The position numbers were made by a program, and so were the translations under genes. Below, piece by piece: positions 33,158-44,751 of a DNA stretch of 64,000 nt. Location: positions 186,001-250,000 of the forward strand of contig NZ_PDWW01000001.1 in NCBI RefSeq assembly GCF_010093445.1, read 5' to 3'. The DNA is from Pseudoxanthomonas japonensis. GTDB lineage: Bacteria > Pseudomonadota > Gammaproteobacteria > Xanthomonadales > Xanthomonadaceae. Within the stretch, counting starts at the first letter, position 1, and every line of letters starts with the position of its first letter. Under the pieces are notes generated by a model that was not told the origin of the DNA, searched no databases, and worked only from the letters and a program-made list of their open reading frames with translations.

Positions 33158-34915
33158 ATGACCCGACTCCTGCGTGCTTCGCTGCTCCTCGTCCTGCTGG
33201 CCGGCACTGCCGTACACGCCAAGACGCCGGTGGCGAGGGGAACCGGAGGCGCTGCTGCGACGATCAGCGAGCAGGCCACCCAATCCGCGATCACGATTCT
33301 GGATCAGGGCGGCAACGCGATCGACGCCGCGGTGGCCGCCGCGGCCACGCTCGGCGTGACCGACCCTTTCAGCTGCGGTATCGGCGGCGGCGGCTTCATG
33401 GTGGTCTATCTGGCGAAGGACCAGCGCGTGATCACGATCGATCATCGCGAGATGGCGCCGGCCGCCACCACGCCGACCTTCTTCATCGAAGACGGCAAGG
33501 AGATGGATTTCGACACGGCCGTCGCCAGCGGGCTTTCCATCGGCGTGCCCGGCACGGTGCGCGGCTGGGACGAAGCGCTGCGGCGCTACGGCACGATGTC
33601 GCTGGGACAGGTGCTGGCGCCAGCGATCAAGGTCGCGGACGAAGGTTTTACTGTCGACGCCAACTTCTCGAACCTGGTGGAACGGAACGAACGCAAGTTC
33701 ACCCGCTTCCCGGCGACAGCGTCGCTGTACCTACGGAACGGCAAGGCGATCCCCGCCGGCACCCGGCTGCGCAATCCCGATCTCGCACGCACGTATCGCC
33801 TGCTGGCACGCGACGGAGCGGATGCGTTCTACGAAGGGCCGCTCGCGCGCGCCATCATCGACACGGTCAACCAGCCACCGACCGCGCCCGGTGTGTCGGT
33901 GCGCGGCAGCCGCATGACGCTGGCGGACCTGGCCAACTACGAGGCGCGCCTGCGCCTGCCGGTGCATTCGACTTACCGTGGTTATGACCTGTATGGCATG
34001 TCGTTGCCTAGCAGCGGTGGCGTGACCGTGTTCGAAGCCTTGAACCTCCTGGAGGGCTACGACCTCGCGTCGCTGCCGCGCACGCAGGTCGAGCATCTGT
34101 ATCTGGAGGCGAGCCGCCTGGCGTTCGCCGACCGCGATGCCTACCTGGCCGATCCCGAGTTCGTTGACGCGCCGGTCGCGGGCCTCCTGAGCAAGGACTA
34201 CGCCGCACAGCGCCGCTCGCTGATCGACGCGTCGCGCGCCGCATCAGGCCCCGTGACCGCAGGCGATCCCTATCCGTTCCAGCAGGATCCCAGCCAGCCG
34301 CTGCGACCGTCGCCGCGCGCGCTGCAGGCGGAAAGCGCGCACACCACGCATCTCACCGTGTCCGACAAGCATGGCAACGTGGTCGCCTACACCTTCACCA
34401 TCGAAGACTGGGGTGGCAGCGGCATGGTGGTGCCGAGCTACGGCTTCCTGCTCAACAACGAGCTGACCGACTTCGATTTCACTCCGCCACACCCGAATAT
34501 TCCCGAACCCGGCAAGCGCCCGCGCAGCAGCATGGCGCCGACGATCGCACTGAAGGATGGCAAGCCTTCATTCTCGATCGGCAGTCCGGGTGGTTCCACC
34601 ATCATCACCACCGTGCTGCAAACCATCGTCAACTACGTCGACCTCGGCATGCCGATGGACCAGGCCATCGATGCGCCGCGGCTGTCGCAGCGCAATGGCG
34701 AAGTGACCGATATCGAACCCGGATTCGCCGACAGCGCACAGGCGAAGGCCCTGGCGCATCTCGGGCAGCGTTGGTCGGATCAAGCGGAAGAGATCGGCGC
34801 CGCGAACGCGCTGGTGTTCAATGCAGATGGCACGGTGACCGCGGTGAGCGAAGGCCACCGGCATGGCGTGGGGAGTGCGCAGGTGCAGCAGCCTGCGCAG
34901 CACGAAATCCGCTAG
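33158..34915 (+). CDS. ggt: Gamma-glutamyltransferase (glutathione hydrolase), periplasmic
   Basis: This 585-residue Ntn-hydrolase precursor has a signal peptide (LLLVLLAGTAVHA). The self-processing site and nucleophile Thr lie in SAHTTHLTVSDKHGN (about residue 391). Substrate-binding segments DHREMAPAATT, NELTDFD, RPRSSMAPTI and GSPGGSTIITTVLQ are all present. The enzyme cleaves gamma-glutamyl bonds of glutathione and peptides in the periplasm. It is not linked to the muropeptide locus by operon structure, although the chemistry is related. Confidence 0.95.
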   Translation: MTRLLRASLLLVLLAGTAVHAKTPVARGTGGAAATISEQATQSAITILDQGGNAIDAAVAAAATLGVTDPFSCGIGGGGFMVVYLAKDQRVITIDHREMAPAATTPTFFIEDGKEMDFDTAVASGLSIGVPGTVRGWDEALRRYGTMSLGQVLAPAIKVADEGFTVDANFSNLVERNERKFTRFPATASLYLRNGKAIPAGTRLRNPDLARTYRLLARDGADAFYEGPLARAIIDTVNQPPTAPGVSVRGSRMTLADLANYEARLRLPVHSTYRGYDLYGMSLPSSGGVTVFEALNLLEGYDLASLPRTQVEHLYLEASRLAFADRDAYLADPEFVDAPVAGLLSKDYAAQRRSLIDASRAASGPVTAGDPYPFQQDPSQPLRPSPRALQAESAHTTHLTVSDKHGNVVAYTFTIEDWGGSGMVVPSYGFLLNNELTDFDFTPPHPNIPEPGKRPRSSMAPTIALKDGKPSFSIGSPGGSTIITTVLQTIVNYVDLGMPMDQAIDAPRLSQRNGEVTDIEPGFADSAQAKALAHLGQRWSDQAEEIGAANALVFNADGTVTAVSEGHRHGVGSAQVQQPAQHEIR

Positions 34916-34975
34916 ACCGGCGGATCAATCCAATTCCTGGGCAGACTTCGCTTGGATGAACTGCCTGACGACAAC

Positions 34976-35362
34976 TCAATTGTCGATGCTGGTGACCTTC
35001 GCGTGGATGATGCACTCGCCGCGCGAAATCAGGTAGCCGCTGAATCCCCAGAAGCCGCCGCCAGCGAGTTCGGAGCTGAAATGAAACTCGTGCACCAGGT
35101 CAGAGTCCTCGATGCCCGGCAGTGTCGATTGCGAAAATCGCTGCGCCGTATCGAGCGCGCGTGTCGAAGAGGGCTCCGAGACAGACATGCGCTTGCGAAG
35201 TTGCTCGACCGTGCCGCCAGGGCACTGCTCTGTCGGGGTAATCATGGGACGAAGGTCCCCATACCAAGTCTGCGGATCGGACGGCAGGACAACTTCCTCG
35301 CCCGCAGCGACTGCCGAACTGGCTAGCAACAATCCAAGCAATGTCCAGCGCCGCTGCGACAT
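34976..35362 (-). CDS. Exported hypothetical protein
   Basis: This 128-residue protein begins MSQRRWTLLGLLLASSAVAA, a clear signal peptide. The mature part has two cysteines (ITPTEQCPGG and SRGECIIHA) that may pair, and a Gly/Phe-rich FWGFSGYLISRGE strand pair near the C-terminus. No family is recognised. It starts 11 nt past the thiolase stop on the same strand and converges on ggt. Its base composition looks less GC-rich than its neighbours. Confidence 0.6.
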   Translation of the reverse strand: MSQRRWTLLGLLLASSAVAAGEEVVLPSDPQTWYGDLRPMITPTEQCPGGTVEQLRKRMSVSEPSSTRALDTAQRFSQSTLPGIEDSDLVHEFHFSSELAGGGFWGFSGYLISRGECIIHAKVTSIDN

Positions 35363-35373
35363 TGCCCTAACCT

Positions 35374-36654
35374 CTATCGCTCGATGATGGCGACGACGCC
35401 CATCCCACCAGCCGTGCAGATGGACACCAGCGCGCGGCCGCCGCCGCGCTGCTTCAGTTCCTTGGCCACGGTGGCGACGATGCGCGCACCGGTGGCGGCG
35501 AACGGATGGCCGGTCGCCAGCGAGGAGCCGTTGGGATTCATCTTCGCCGGGTCGATCCTGCCGAGCGGCGCATCCAGGCCCAGGCGATTGCGGCAGTAGT
35601 CTTCGCTCTCCCACGCGCGCAGCGTGCACAGCACCTGCGCGGCGAAGGCTTCGTGGATCTCGTAGATGTCGAAATCCTGCAGCGTCAGGCCATGGCGCTT
35701 GAGCATTTCCGGCACAGCCACGGTCGGCGCCATCAGCAGGCCTTCGCCATGCACGAAATCGACGGCGGAGACCTGCGCATCCTTCAGGTAGGCCAGCGGC
35801 TCGTGGCCGTGCGCCTTCGCCCATTCGTCGCTGGCCAGCAGCACCGCGGCGGCGCCGTCGGTCAGCGGGGTGGAATTGGCGGCAGTCAGCGTGCCGCGGC
35901 CGGAGGTCTTGTCGAAGACCGGCTTCAGCGTCGCCAGCTTCTCCAGCGAGGTGTCCGGGCGCAGGATGTTGTCGCGTTCCAGCCCACGGAACGGGGCGAT
36001 CAGGTCGTCGAAGAAACCACGCTCGTACGCAGCGGCCAGCTTCTTGTGCGAGGCGACCGCCAGCTCGTCCTGCGAGTCGCGCGAAATGCTCCACTCCTTC
36101 GCCATGTCCTCGCAGTGCTCGCCCATGCTCTTGCCGGTGCGCGGCTCGGCCACGCCGGGAAATTCGGGCTTCAGCTCGCCGAACCTGAAGCCACTGACCA
36201 GCGCCTTCAGCTTGTCCTGCGTGGTCTTAGCGCGATTGGCGGCCAGCAGGCGCGCGCGCAGCTTCTTGCCGTAGACGATCGGCACTTCGGAGGTGGTGTC
36301 GGAACCACCGCCGATGCCGGACTCGATCTGGCCCAGCGCGATCTTGTTGCCGATATGGATGATGGTGTCGAGGCTGGTGCCGCAGGCGCGCTGCAGGGTG
36401 ATGCCCGGCGTCAGCGGCGACAGGCCGGACGACAGCGCGGCTTCGCGGCCCAGGTTCCAGTCGGACGAATGCTTGATCACCGCGCCCATCGCCACTTCGC
36501 CCAGCTGCTGCCCATGCAGGCCGAAGCGCTCGACCAGCGCGCCCAGCGTGCGCACCGACATGCCCAGGTTCCCCACATCCGCGTAGGCCGTGTTCTGGCG
36601 GCAGAACGGAATGCGGACGCCGCCGAGGATGGCGACGGGACGGGGAGCGGGCAT
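35374..36654 (-). CDS. Acetyl-CoA C-acyltransferase (thiolase, FadI-like)
   Basis: The product is 426 residues from the ATG at 36654. Thiolase active-site elements are complete: nucleophile Cys in LQRACGTS, His in YEIHEAFAAQ, NPNGSSLATGHPFAATGAR and the proton-transfer Cys in SICTAGGMG. Length and the N-terminal VAILGGVRIPFCRQNTAY fit the FadI/trifunctional-beta branch, which cleaves 3-ketoacyl-CoA in beta-oxidation. No FadJ-type partner is adjacent. The longer open frame upstream is a shadow of the divergent gene. Confidence 0.93.
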   Translation of the reverse strand: MPAPRPVAILGGVRIPFCRQNTAYADVGNLGMSVRTLGALVERFGLHGQQLGEVAMGAVIKHSSDWNLGREAALSSGLSPLTPGITLQRACGTSLDTIIHIGNKIALGQIESGIGGGSDTTSEVPIVYGKKLRARLLAANRAKTTQDKLKALVSGFRFGELKPEFPGVAEPRTGKSMGEHCEDMAKEWSISRDSQDELAVASHKKLAAAYERGFFDDLIAPFRGLERDNILRPDTSLEKLATLKPVFDKTSGRGTLTAANSTPLTDGAAAVLLASDEWAKAHGHEPLAYLKDAQVSAVDFVHGEGLLMAPTVAVPEMLKRHGLTLQDFDIYEIHEAFAAQVLCTLRAWESEDYCRNRLGLDAPLGRIDPAKMNPNGSSLATGHPFAATGARIVATVAKELKQRGGGRALVSICTAGGMGVVAIIER

Positions 36655-36762
36655 GGGGACCTCGGTGCGGATGGCGATGGTGGGGTGGGTGAAGATGCGC
36701 CTGCGTACGGCAGGCATAATGGGGGAGTGTAATGCGCCCCTCCACCGCCTCCAACCGCTGAC

Positions 36763-37647
36763 ATGACTCGATCCCCAACCGGCCCCGTCGTCATGGGCGT
36801 GATGGCCCTGGAACTGGCCGCCGGCCACACGCCGCAGCGCGCGGCGCTGTCCGCGACCGAAGCGAGCGCTCTGGCGGAGAAGCTGGGGCGCGACCTCGCC
36901 ACGCATGCGCCGCAGGTCCGTGACCTGGATCTCGTCCTGGCCGCGGCGCATTTCGACCCGGCAGAAGCGCTCCGGCCCGGCTGGTCGCTGCATCAGCGGC
37001 TGCGCGAGCTGCACCAGCGCGCGCCGGGACGTGGCGAAGGCGCACGCCTGATCGCGTTCGGCGCCGACGACACCGGTGACATCCCGATGCCGCTGCAAGC
37101 CGACGAGGGGTTGCGGGGCGGCCTGCTGCGCGTGGTGCCGTTCCTGCTCAGCGGCGATGACCACACGGTCGAGGCGGTCGGCGAACGGCTGGAGAGCGTG
37201 CTGCTGGAAACCGGCATGGCCCAGGCCGATACCGCATTGCTGGCGCAGACCGCGTTCGGCGCGCAGATCGAACACGCGCGCTACATGACCCTGCACGATC
37301 TCGCCGCGATGACGGCGATGCAGTACGACCACGGCGGCCTCGGCCCGTTGTGGCTGGTCATCGAGACGGCCCTGATGGCGCCGGCCGAGGAGTACTGGCT
37401 GGATGCACCGCCGGAGCCGCTGCTGCGCTACGCCGGCGGCGAGGTGCATATCGCCCTGTTCGAACCGGCCGCCTGGCGCGCGCGCTACGCCTCGCAGGAC
37501 GTTAGCGACGAACGCCTGGAGCGCGCGTACCAGCATTTCCAGGCCCGCCAGCAGCAGATCGCCGCCGTGCTGGAAGCGCATGGTGTTCCGGTGACATTCG
37601 CGCATTGCCCGGGCAACACGGACGCACGGGAAACCCTGCAGTCGTAA
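36763..37647 (+). CDS. Conserved hypothetical protein, 294 aa
   Basis: This soluble-looking acidic protein has no signal peptide or membrane segment. Visible features are repeated Ala/Leu/Glu-rich helices, ELHQRAPGRGEGARLIAFGA, VVPFLLSGDDHTVEAVGERL and a C-terminal helix-rich RAYQHFQARQQQIAAVLEAHG. Codon choice and GC are like neighbouring genes, so it is surely coding. I cannot assign a family. It is divergent from the thiolase gene (109 nt between starts) and convergent with sodC. Confidence 0.7.
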   Translation: MTRSPTGPVVMGVMALELAAGHTPQRAALSATEASALAEKLGRDLATHAPQVRDLDLVLAAAHFDPAEALRPGWSLHQRLRELHQRAPGRGEGARLIAFGADDTGDIPMPLQADEGLRGGLLRVVPFLLSGDDHTVEAVGERLESVLLETGMAQADTALLAQTAFGAQIEHARYMTLHDLAAMTAMQYDHGGLGPLWLVIETALMAPAEEYWLDAPPEPLLRYAGGEVHIALFEPAAWRARYASQDVSDERLERAYQHFQARQQQIAAVLEAHGVPVTFAHCPGNTDARETLQS

Positions 37648-37678
37648 CGTGCGCTATGCGCACGCTCCGCGCTGCAAG

Positions 37679-38251
37679 TTACTGGGTGACCTTGATGATG
37701 CCGCACGCCACGCGTGCACCGGCGTTGCCGGCCGGCTGGCTGGCGTAGTCGTCCGGTGCGGCGTGCACGATCAGGGCACGGCCGGCGGCGTCGTTGACGG
37801 CACCACCGCCCAGCGTGACGCCTTCAATGTGTGCATCGACCTTCGCCACGCCATCCGCATTCGCGGTCAGGTTGTTCATGTCGCCGGCGTGGTGCGCGCC
37901 GCTGCCGGCCTTGCCGTGCGCGGCGTTGAACGGATTGAAGTGCGGACCGGCGCTGCTGGCGTCGGCGGCGCTGCAGTCGCCCTTCTCGTGGATGTGGAAG
38001 GCATGCGTGCCGTTGGCGGGCAGGCCACCGATTTCGCCCGTCAGGTGCAGGCCCTTGCCCATCGGCGTGAGGGTGACGCTGCCGCTGACCAGGCTGCCGG
38101 AGGCCGAGGCCAGCACGGCGACGGCCTGTTTGGCGGTGCTGGTGGTGGGGACGACGGTCGTCGTCGTCGACGAGGGCGAGGACGGAGACGGCGTGGTGCC
38201 GCAGGCGGCGAGCGCGAGGGCGGAAGCGGCGGCCAGCAAGGCGATGCGCAT
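37679..38251 (-). CDS. sodC: Cu-Zn superoxide dismutase, lipoprotein
   Basis: This 190-residue protein has a lipobox (LALAAC, Cys about 17) and a Ser/Thr-rich linker. The SOD domain shows the copper ligands in HAFHIHEKGDCS, the bridging and zinc region GPHFNPFNAAHG, HAGDMNNL, and the last copper His in RALIVHAAPDDYASQPAGN. The disulfide pair Cys (GDCS)/Cys (RVACGII) is present. It dismutates superoxide in the periplasm, probably anchored to a membrane. An in-frame ATG 20 codons upstream is less likely because the signal starts at 38251. Confidence 0.94.
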   Translation of the reverse strand: MRIALLAAASALALAACGTTPSPSSPSSTTTTVVPTTSTAKQAVAVLASASGSLVSGSVTLTPMGKGLHLTGEIGGLPANGTHAFHIHEKGDCSAADASSAGPHFNPFNAAHGKAGSGAHHAGDMNNLTANADGVAKVDAHIEGVTLGGGAVNDAAGRALIVHAAPDDYASQPAGNAGARVACGIIKVTQ

Positions 38252-38330
38252 GGGAAGCTCCGGTTGCAGGGTGTGGCCGGCTACCGTAACGACCGATACC
38301 TTCATGTTCAATGAAAACGGAGGCGACCCG

Positions 38331-39753
<1,423 letters not shown>

Positions 39754-39764
<11 letters not shown>

Positions 39765-40830
39765 GACGTTCCTCGTCGGTGTCGTGCGGCGATTGCGGCA
39801 GCAGCAGGGTGAAGACCGTGTGGCCGGGGCGCGAGCGGTAGGTCAGCGACCCCTGGTGTTCGCGCGCCACCTGTTGCGACAACGCCAGGCCCAGGCCGCT
39901 GCCTTCGGCGCGACCGCTGACCAATGGCAGGAACAGGTGCTCGGCGAGCGCTTCGGGCACGCCGCGGCCGTCGTCGACGATCTCCACCCGCAGCGCCATC
40001 GCGTGCAGGTGGTCGTGGATGCGCGACCCGTGTTCGACGCGGGTGCGCAGGATGATGTTGGCCGCACCCGCCTGCAGGGCGTTGCGTACCAGGTTCCAGA
40101 CCGCCTGGGTCAGGCGGTCGGCGTCGCCGGACAGTTCCGGCAGGCTGGGGTCGTAGTCGCGCTGCAGGCGCACCGACCACCCGCCCTCGTTCTCGGCCAG
40201 GCGCAGCACGCGCTCCAGCACGGTGTGGATGTTCAACGGCGCGTGCGGCCGTTGCGGCGAGGGCGACAGCAGTTGTTCCAGCAGGGTGTTGAGGCGGTTG
40301 ATCTCGGATTCGATCAGTTCGATCAGCTCGCGCTCGTCGTCGTTGTCGTTGCGGTGCGCGGCCCGGCGGGCCAGCAACTGGGCGGCGCCCTTCAGGCCCG
40401 CCAGCGGATTGCGCAGTTCGTGCGCCAGCCCCTTCAATGCCGCGCTCAACGCATTCGGCAGCACCTGGGTGGGATCGAGCGCGGGAAACTCGTCGACCGG
40501 GTGCGCCTCCAGCAGCCAGCCGCCGCCCTCCAGCCGCGACAGCCAGCCTTCGGCGAAGCACGGCGACTCGCCCGGCATGCCCAGCGCCAGCCGGTGCAGG
40601 CGCAGGACGTCGCGGTCGGTGTTGTCAAGGAAGCGCGCCATGGCGTCGCCTTCGATCTCCAGGGCCGCCAGCGGTTGCCCGATCAGGCGGCGGGTACTGA
40701 CGCCCAGCCAGCGGGCGAAGGCGGGGTTCACGCCGCGGATCAGGCCGGCGGCATCCGCCCAGGCCACCGGCGTGCTCAGCGCGTCGGTGGTGGGTTCGAA
40801 ACGCATGGGGGACGGGGCCGGAGACGACAT
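39754..40830 (-). CDS. ntrB: Nitrogen sensor histidine kinase NtrB
   Basis: This 358-residue cytoplasmic kinase has no membrane segment. An N-terminal PAS domain is followed by the H-box AHELRNPLAGLKGAAQ with the phospho-His, and ATPase boxes NLVRNALQAGA (N), DDGRGVPE (G1) and GSGLGLALSQQ (G2). It autophosphorylates and controls NtrC under PII control. The ATG at 40830 overlaps an NtrC-type palindrome; the in-frame ATG at 40806 would place that site just upstream instead. Confidence 0.95.
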
Positions 40831-40848
40831 TGCACCAGTTTAGTGCAA
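40830..40848. promoter_or_regulatory. NtrC-binding palindrome at the ntrB start
   Basis: TTGCACCAGTTTAGTGCAA has 6-bp perfect arms, TTGCAC and GTGCAA, 7 bp apart. It fits the NtrC operator pattern TGCAC-N7-GTGCA and looks much like the site at the E. coli glnL promoter. Lying on the ntrB start codon, it would suit autorepression of ntrBC by NtrC. Confidence 0.75.
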
Positions 40849-40867
40849 CGCCGCCTCCGGCATGCCA

Positions 40868-42343
40868 TCAGGCCTCGTAGGCCGATTCGCCGTGCGCGGC
40901 GATGTCCAGGCCCTCGCGCTCGGCGTCCTCGGCCACGCGCAGGCCGAACACGACCTTGGCGATCAGGAACGCGACCACCGACACCACGCCGATCCAGACG
41001 ATGGTCAGGCCCACGCCGGTCGCCTGCTTGATGACCTGCGCGACCATGTCGAAGTCCTCGGGACCCGGGCCACCCAGCTTCGGCGAGTTGAACACGCCGG
41101 TCAGGAGGGCGCCGACGATGCCGCCGACCGCATGCACGCCGAACACGTCGGCGGTGTCATCGACCTTCAGCAGGCGCTTCAGGCCGGTGACGCCCCACAC
41201 GCAGACCACGCCGGCGATGAAGCCGATGGCGACGGCGCCGAACGGACCCACCAGGCCGGCGGCCGGGGTGATGCCGACCAGGCCAGCCACCGCACCCGAG
41301 GCGACACCCAGCGCGGACGACTTGCCCTTGAAGATCTTCTCGGTGAGCGCCCAGGCGATCACGGCGGCGGCGGTGGCGACCAGCGTGTTGATGAAGGCCA
41401 GTGCCGCGCCCGCGTTGGCTTCCAGGTTGGAGCCGGCGTTGAAGCCGAACCAGCCCACCCACAGCAACGAGGCGCCGACATACGTCAGGGTGACGTTGTG
41501 CGGCTTCAGCGCGGTCTGGCCGTAGCCCAGGCGCTTGCCGACGAAGTACGCGCCGATCAGGCCGGCCACACCCGCGTTGATGTGCACCACGGTGCCGCCG
41601 GCGAAGTCCAGCGCGCCCAGTTCGAACAGGTAGCCACCGGTGGCCCACACGATGTGCGCGATCGGCAGGTAGCCGAAGGTGAACCAGATCACCGAGAACA
41701 GGATGACCGCGGCGAACTTCATGCGCTCGGCGAACGCACCGACGATCAGCGCGCCGGTGATGCCGGCGAATGTCGACTGGAACGCGACGAACACGTACTC
41801 CGGCAGGCTGACGCCGTCGGTGAACGTGGCGGCCAGCGTTTCCGGCGTCACGCCCTTCAGGAACAGCTTGTCCAGGTTGCCGACCCACGCGCCTTCGCCC
41901 GAGAACGCCAGGCTGTAGCCGTAGACGATCCACAGCACCACCAGCAGCGAGAACACGGTGATGACCTGCACCAGCACGGACAGCACGTTCTTCGACCGCA
42001 CCATGCCGCCGTAGAACAGCGCCAGGCCGGGCACCACCATCATCAGCACCAGCAGCGTGGATGTCAGCATCCACGCCACGTCGCCCTTGTCGACCGTCGG
42101 TTCGGCGGCGGCTTCCGTGGGCGCCGCTTCCGGCGCGGGCGCTTCGGTGACCGTCTCGGTGACAGTCTCGGCGACCACCTCGGCCGCAGGCGCGGCCTCT
42201 GCGGTCGCTTCAGCCGCCGGCGGCGGCGCGGGGTCCTGCGCGATGGCGGTCGCCGCCACGCCCAGGGTCATCAGGCCGAACGACGCGGCCAGGAAAAGCA
42301 CGTGCGCACGGGTCTTCCACCCGGACAACAGTCGAGTCTTCAT
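40868..42343 (-). CDS. amtB: Ammonium transporter AmtB with an unusual N-terminal linker
   Basis: This 491-residue membrane protein has a cleavable-type signal (LFLAASFGLMTLGVAATAIA), then about 55 residues rich in Ala, Glu, Pro, Thr and Val, then eleven Amt helices. The pore twin-His residues appear in GGTVVHINAGVAG and DVFGVHAVGGIVG, with the signature region FFGFNAGSN-like WFGFNAGSNLEAN. It conducts ammonium across the inner membrane and is blocked by GlnK. It follows glnK by 15 nt, and 37 nt separate its stop from ntrB. The linker makes it longer than the usual 400-430 residues. Confidence 0.95.
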   Translation of the reverse strand: MKTRLLSGWKTRAHVLFLAASFGLMTLGVAATAIAQDPAPPPAAEATAEAAPAAEVVAETVTETVTEAPAPEAAPTEAAAEPTVDKGDVAWMLTSTLLVLMMVVPGLALFYGGMVRSKNVLSVLVQVITVFSLLVVLWIVYGYSLAFSGEGAWVGNLDKLFLKGVTPETLAATFTDGVSLPEYVFVAFQSTFAGITGALIVGAFAERMKFAAVILFSVIWFTFGYLPIAHIVWATGGYLFELGALDFAGGTVVHINAGVAGLIGAYFVGKRLGYGQTALKPHNVTLTYVGASLLWVGWFGFNAGSNLEANAGAALAFINTLVATAAAVIAWALTEKIFKGKSSALGVASGAVAGLVGITPAAGLVGPFGAVAIGFIAGVVCVWGVTGLKRLLKVDDTADVFGVHAVGGIVGALLTGVFNSPKLGGPGPEDFDMVAQVIKQATGVGLTIVWIGVVSVVAFLIAKVVFGLRVAEDAEREGLDIAAHGESAYEA

Positions 42344-42358
42344 GTGGGGCTCCGAGTG

Positions 42359-42881
<523 letters not shown>

Positions 42882-43129
42882 GGACCTCTCCTGTGTTTCC
42901 CCGGTTACAGCGTTGGTGCGATCTCCGTGAATCGAAGACGGGTGGTGCCCCGGTTCCCCAACCGGTCGAAGGCATCGCAAGGCGATGTCTTCAATAAAGT
43001 GCGGCGATGGCGACGGGTGGGAGGGGAGATCCGTCGCCATCGCCGCGAGAACTCAGTGCGCGCCCGCTGCGCCGTGGAGGACCGGCGTGCGGCCCTCCAC
43101 GTGCATCGCGATGTGCGCGTACGCCGGCA

Positions 43130-44539
43130 TCAGCTGGCGTAGTACAGCTGGTATTCCAGCGGGTGCGTGGCCGCGCGGAACTTGGTCACTTCCTGCATCT
43201 TCAGCGCGATGTACGCGTCGATGAAGTCGTCCGTCATCACGCCGCCGGCCTTGAGGAAGTCGCGATCCTTGTCCAGTGCGTCCAGCGCCTGGTCCAGGCT
43301 GGAGCAGACCTGCGGGATGTTCTTCTCTTCTTCCGGCGGCAGGTCGTACAGGTCCTTGTCGCTCGGCGCGCCCGGATCGATCTGGTTCTTGATGCCGTCC
43401 AGACCGGCCATCATCAGCGCGGTGAAGGTCAGGTAGCCGGACTGCAGCGGATCGGGGAAGCGCATCTCGATGCGGCGCGCCTTCGGATTGGCGACCCACG
43501 GAATGCGGCACGAAGCGGAACGGTTGCGCGCCGAGTAGGCCAGCATCACCGGCGCCTCGAAGCCCGGCACCAGGCGCTTGTAGCTGTTGGTGCCCGAGTT
43601 GGAGAAGGCGTTGATGGCGCGGGCGTGCTTGAAGATGCCGCCGATGTACCACAGCGCCAGCTGCGACAGGCCACCGTAGCCGTCGCCGGAGAAGAGGTTC
43701 TGGCCGCCCTTGGCCAGCGACTGGTGCACGTGCATGCCGCTGCCGTTGTCGCCGACGATCGGCTTGGGCATGAAGGTCACGGTCTTGCCGTTGCGGTGGG
43801 CGACGTTGCGCACCACGTACTTCATGCGCTGCAGCTCGTCGGCCTTCTTGACCAGCGTGTTGAACTTGGCGCCGATCTCGCACTGGCCGGCGGTGGCGAC
43901 TTCGTGGTGGTGCACTTCGACCTCGATGCCGACCTGTTCCAGCGTCTTGCACATCTCGGCACGCAGGTCGTGCAGCGAGTCGGTCGGCGGCACCGGGAAG
44001 TAGCCGCCCTTGATGCCGGGACGGTAGCCGCTGTTGGCGCCGTCGTAGCTCTTGCCGCTGTTCCAGGCGCCTTCCTCGGAGTTGACCTTGAAGAAGGTGT
44101 TGCCCATCTCGTTGGCGAACTGCACCGAGTCGAAGATGAAGAACTCGGGTTCCGGGCCGAAGAACGCCAGGTCGGCGACGCCGCTGGCCTTCAGGTGGGC
44201 TTCGGCGCGCTTGGCGATGCCGCGCGGATCGCGCGTGTAGCCCTGCATGGTGGCCGGGTCGAGGATGTCGCAGACCAGCACCAGGGTCGGATCGGCGTAG
44301 AAGGGATCGAGGTAGGCGGTGCTGGGGTCGGGCAGCAGCACCATGTCGGACTCGTTGATGCCCTTCCAGCCCGAGATCGACGAGCCGTCGAACATCTTGC
44401 CGTCTTCGAACAGCGAGGCATCCACGATGCTGGCCGGGAACGTGACGTGCTGTTCGATACCGCGCATGTCGACGAAGCGCAGGTCGACGAACTCGACCTT
44501 GTTGTCCTTGATCAGCTTTTCAACGTTCTCCAGGGACAT
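43130..44539 (-). CDS. glnA: Glutamine synthetase, type I
   Basis: The product is 469 residues, standard for GSI-beta. Motifs present: [32 protein letters not shown], the ATP/Glu site [38 protein letters not shown] and the adenylylation site Tyr398 in [10 protein letters not shown]. It makes glutamine from glutamate, ammonia and ATP in the cytoplasm as a dodecamer, controlled by adenylylation. The ATG at 44539 begins MSLENVEKL as in relatives. A canonical sigma-54 promoter lies 40 nt upstream. Confidence 0.98.
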   Translation of the reverse strand: MSLENVEKLIKDNKVEFVDLRFVDMRGIEQHVTFPASIVDASLFEDGKMFDGSSISGWKGINESDMVLLPDPSTAYLDPFYADPTLVLVCDILDPATMQGYTRDPRGIAKRAEAHLKASGVADLAFFGPEPEFFIFDSVQFANEMGNTFFKVNSEEGAWNSGKSYDGANSGYRPGIKGGYFPVPPTDSLHDLRAEMCKTLEQVGIEVEVHHHEVATAGQCEIGAKFNTLVKKADELQRMKYVVRNVAHRNGKTVTFMPKPIVGDNGSGMHVHQSLAKGGQNLFSGDGYGGLSQLALWYIGGIFKHARAINAFSNSGTNSYKRLVPGFEAPVMLAYSARNRSASCRIPWVANPKARRIEMRFPDPLQSGYLTFTALMMAGLDGIKNQIDPGAPSDKDLYDLPPEEEKNIPQVCSSLDQALDALDKDRDFLKAGGVMTDDFIDAYIALKMQEVTKFRAATHPLEYQLYYAS

Positions 44540-44578
44540 CTCGAAACCTCGGGTTGGATAAGAATGTCCGGATATAGA

Positions 44579-44593
44579 GCAATCGCCGTGCCA
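44579..44593 (-). promoter_or_regulatory. Sigma-54 promoter of glnA
   Basis: On the minus strand TGGCACGGCGATTGC matches the RpoN consensus TGGCACG-N4-TTGC at every conserved position. Transcription would start near 44567, 28 nt before the glnA ATG. An NtrC half-site TTGGTGCAC lies at 44665-44673, about 100 bp upstream of the start, where enhancers usually sit. Confidence 0.88.
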
Positions 44594-44751
44594 ACCCCGA
44601 ATAACGGGCAAGCCATTGATTTACATGGACTGGATTGACGCTGCCTTCACGGCGAATCCCTTTTTTGGTGCACTTGTCGGCCGCCATAACCCAAAACAGT
44701 GCGCGGCCGTTTCCCTTATTCTTTGCCACCCCTTCCCAGCGCCTGGCCACG

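Noticed and set aside
36655-37605. N-terminal extension of the thiolase on the minus strand
   Set aside because: It lies opposite the 294-aa gene and shows no thiolase similarity. The family N-terminus starts at 36654.
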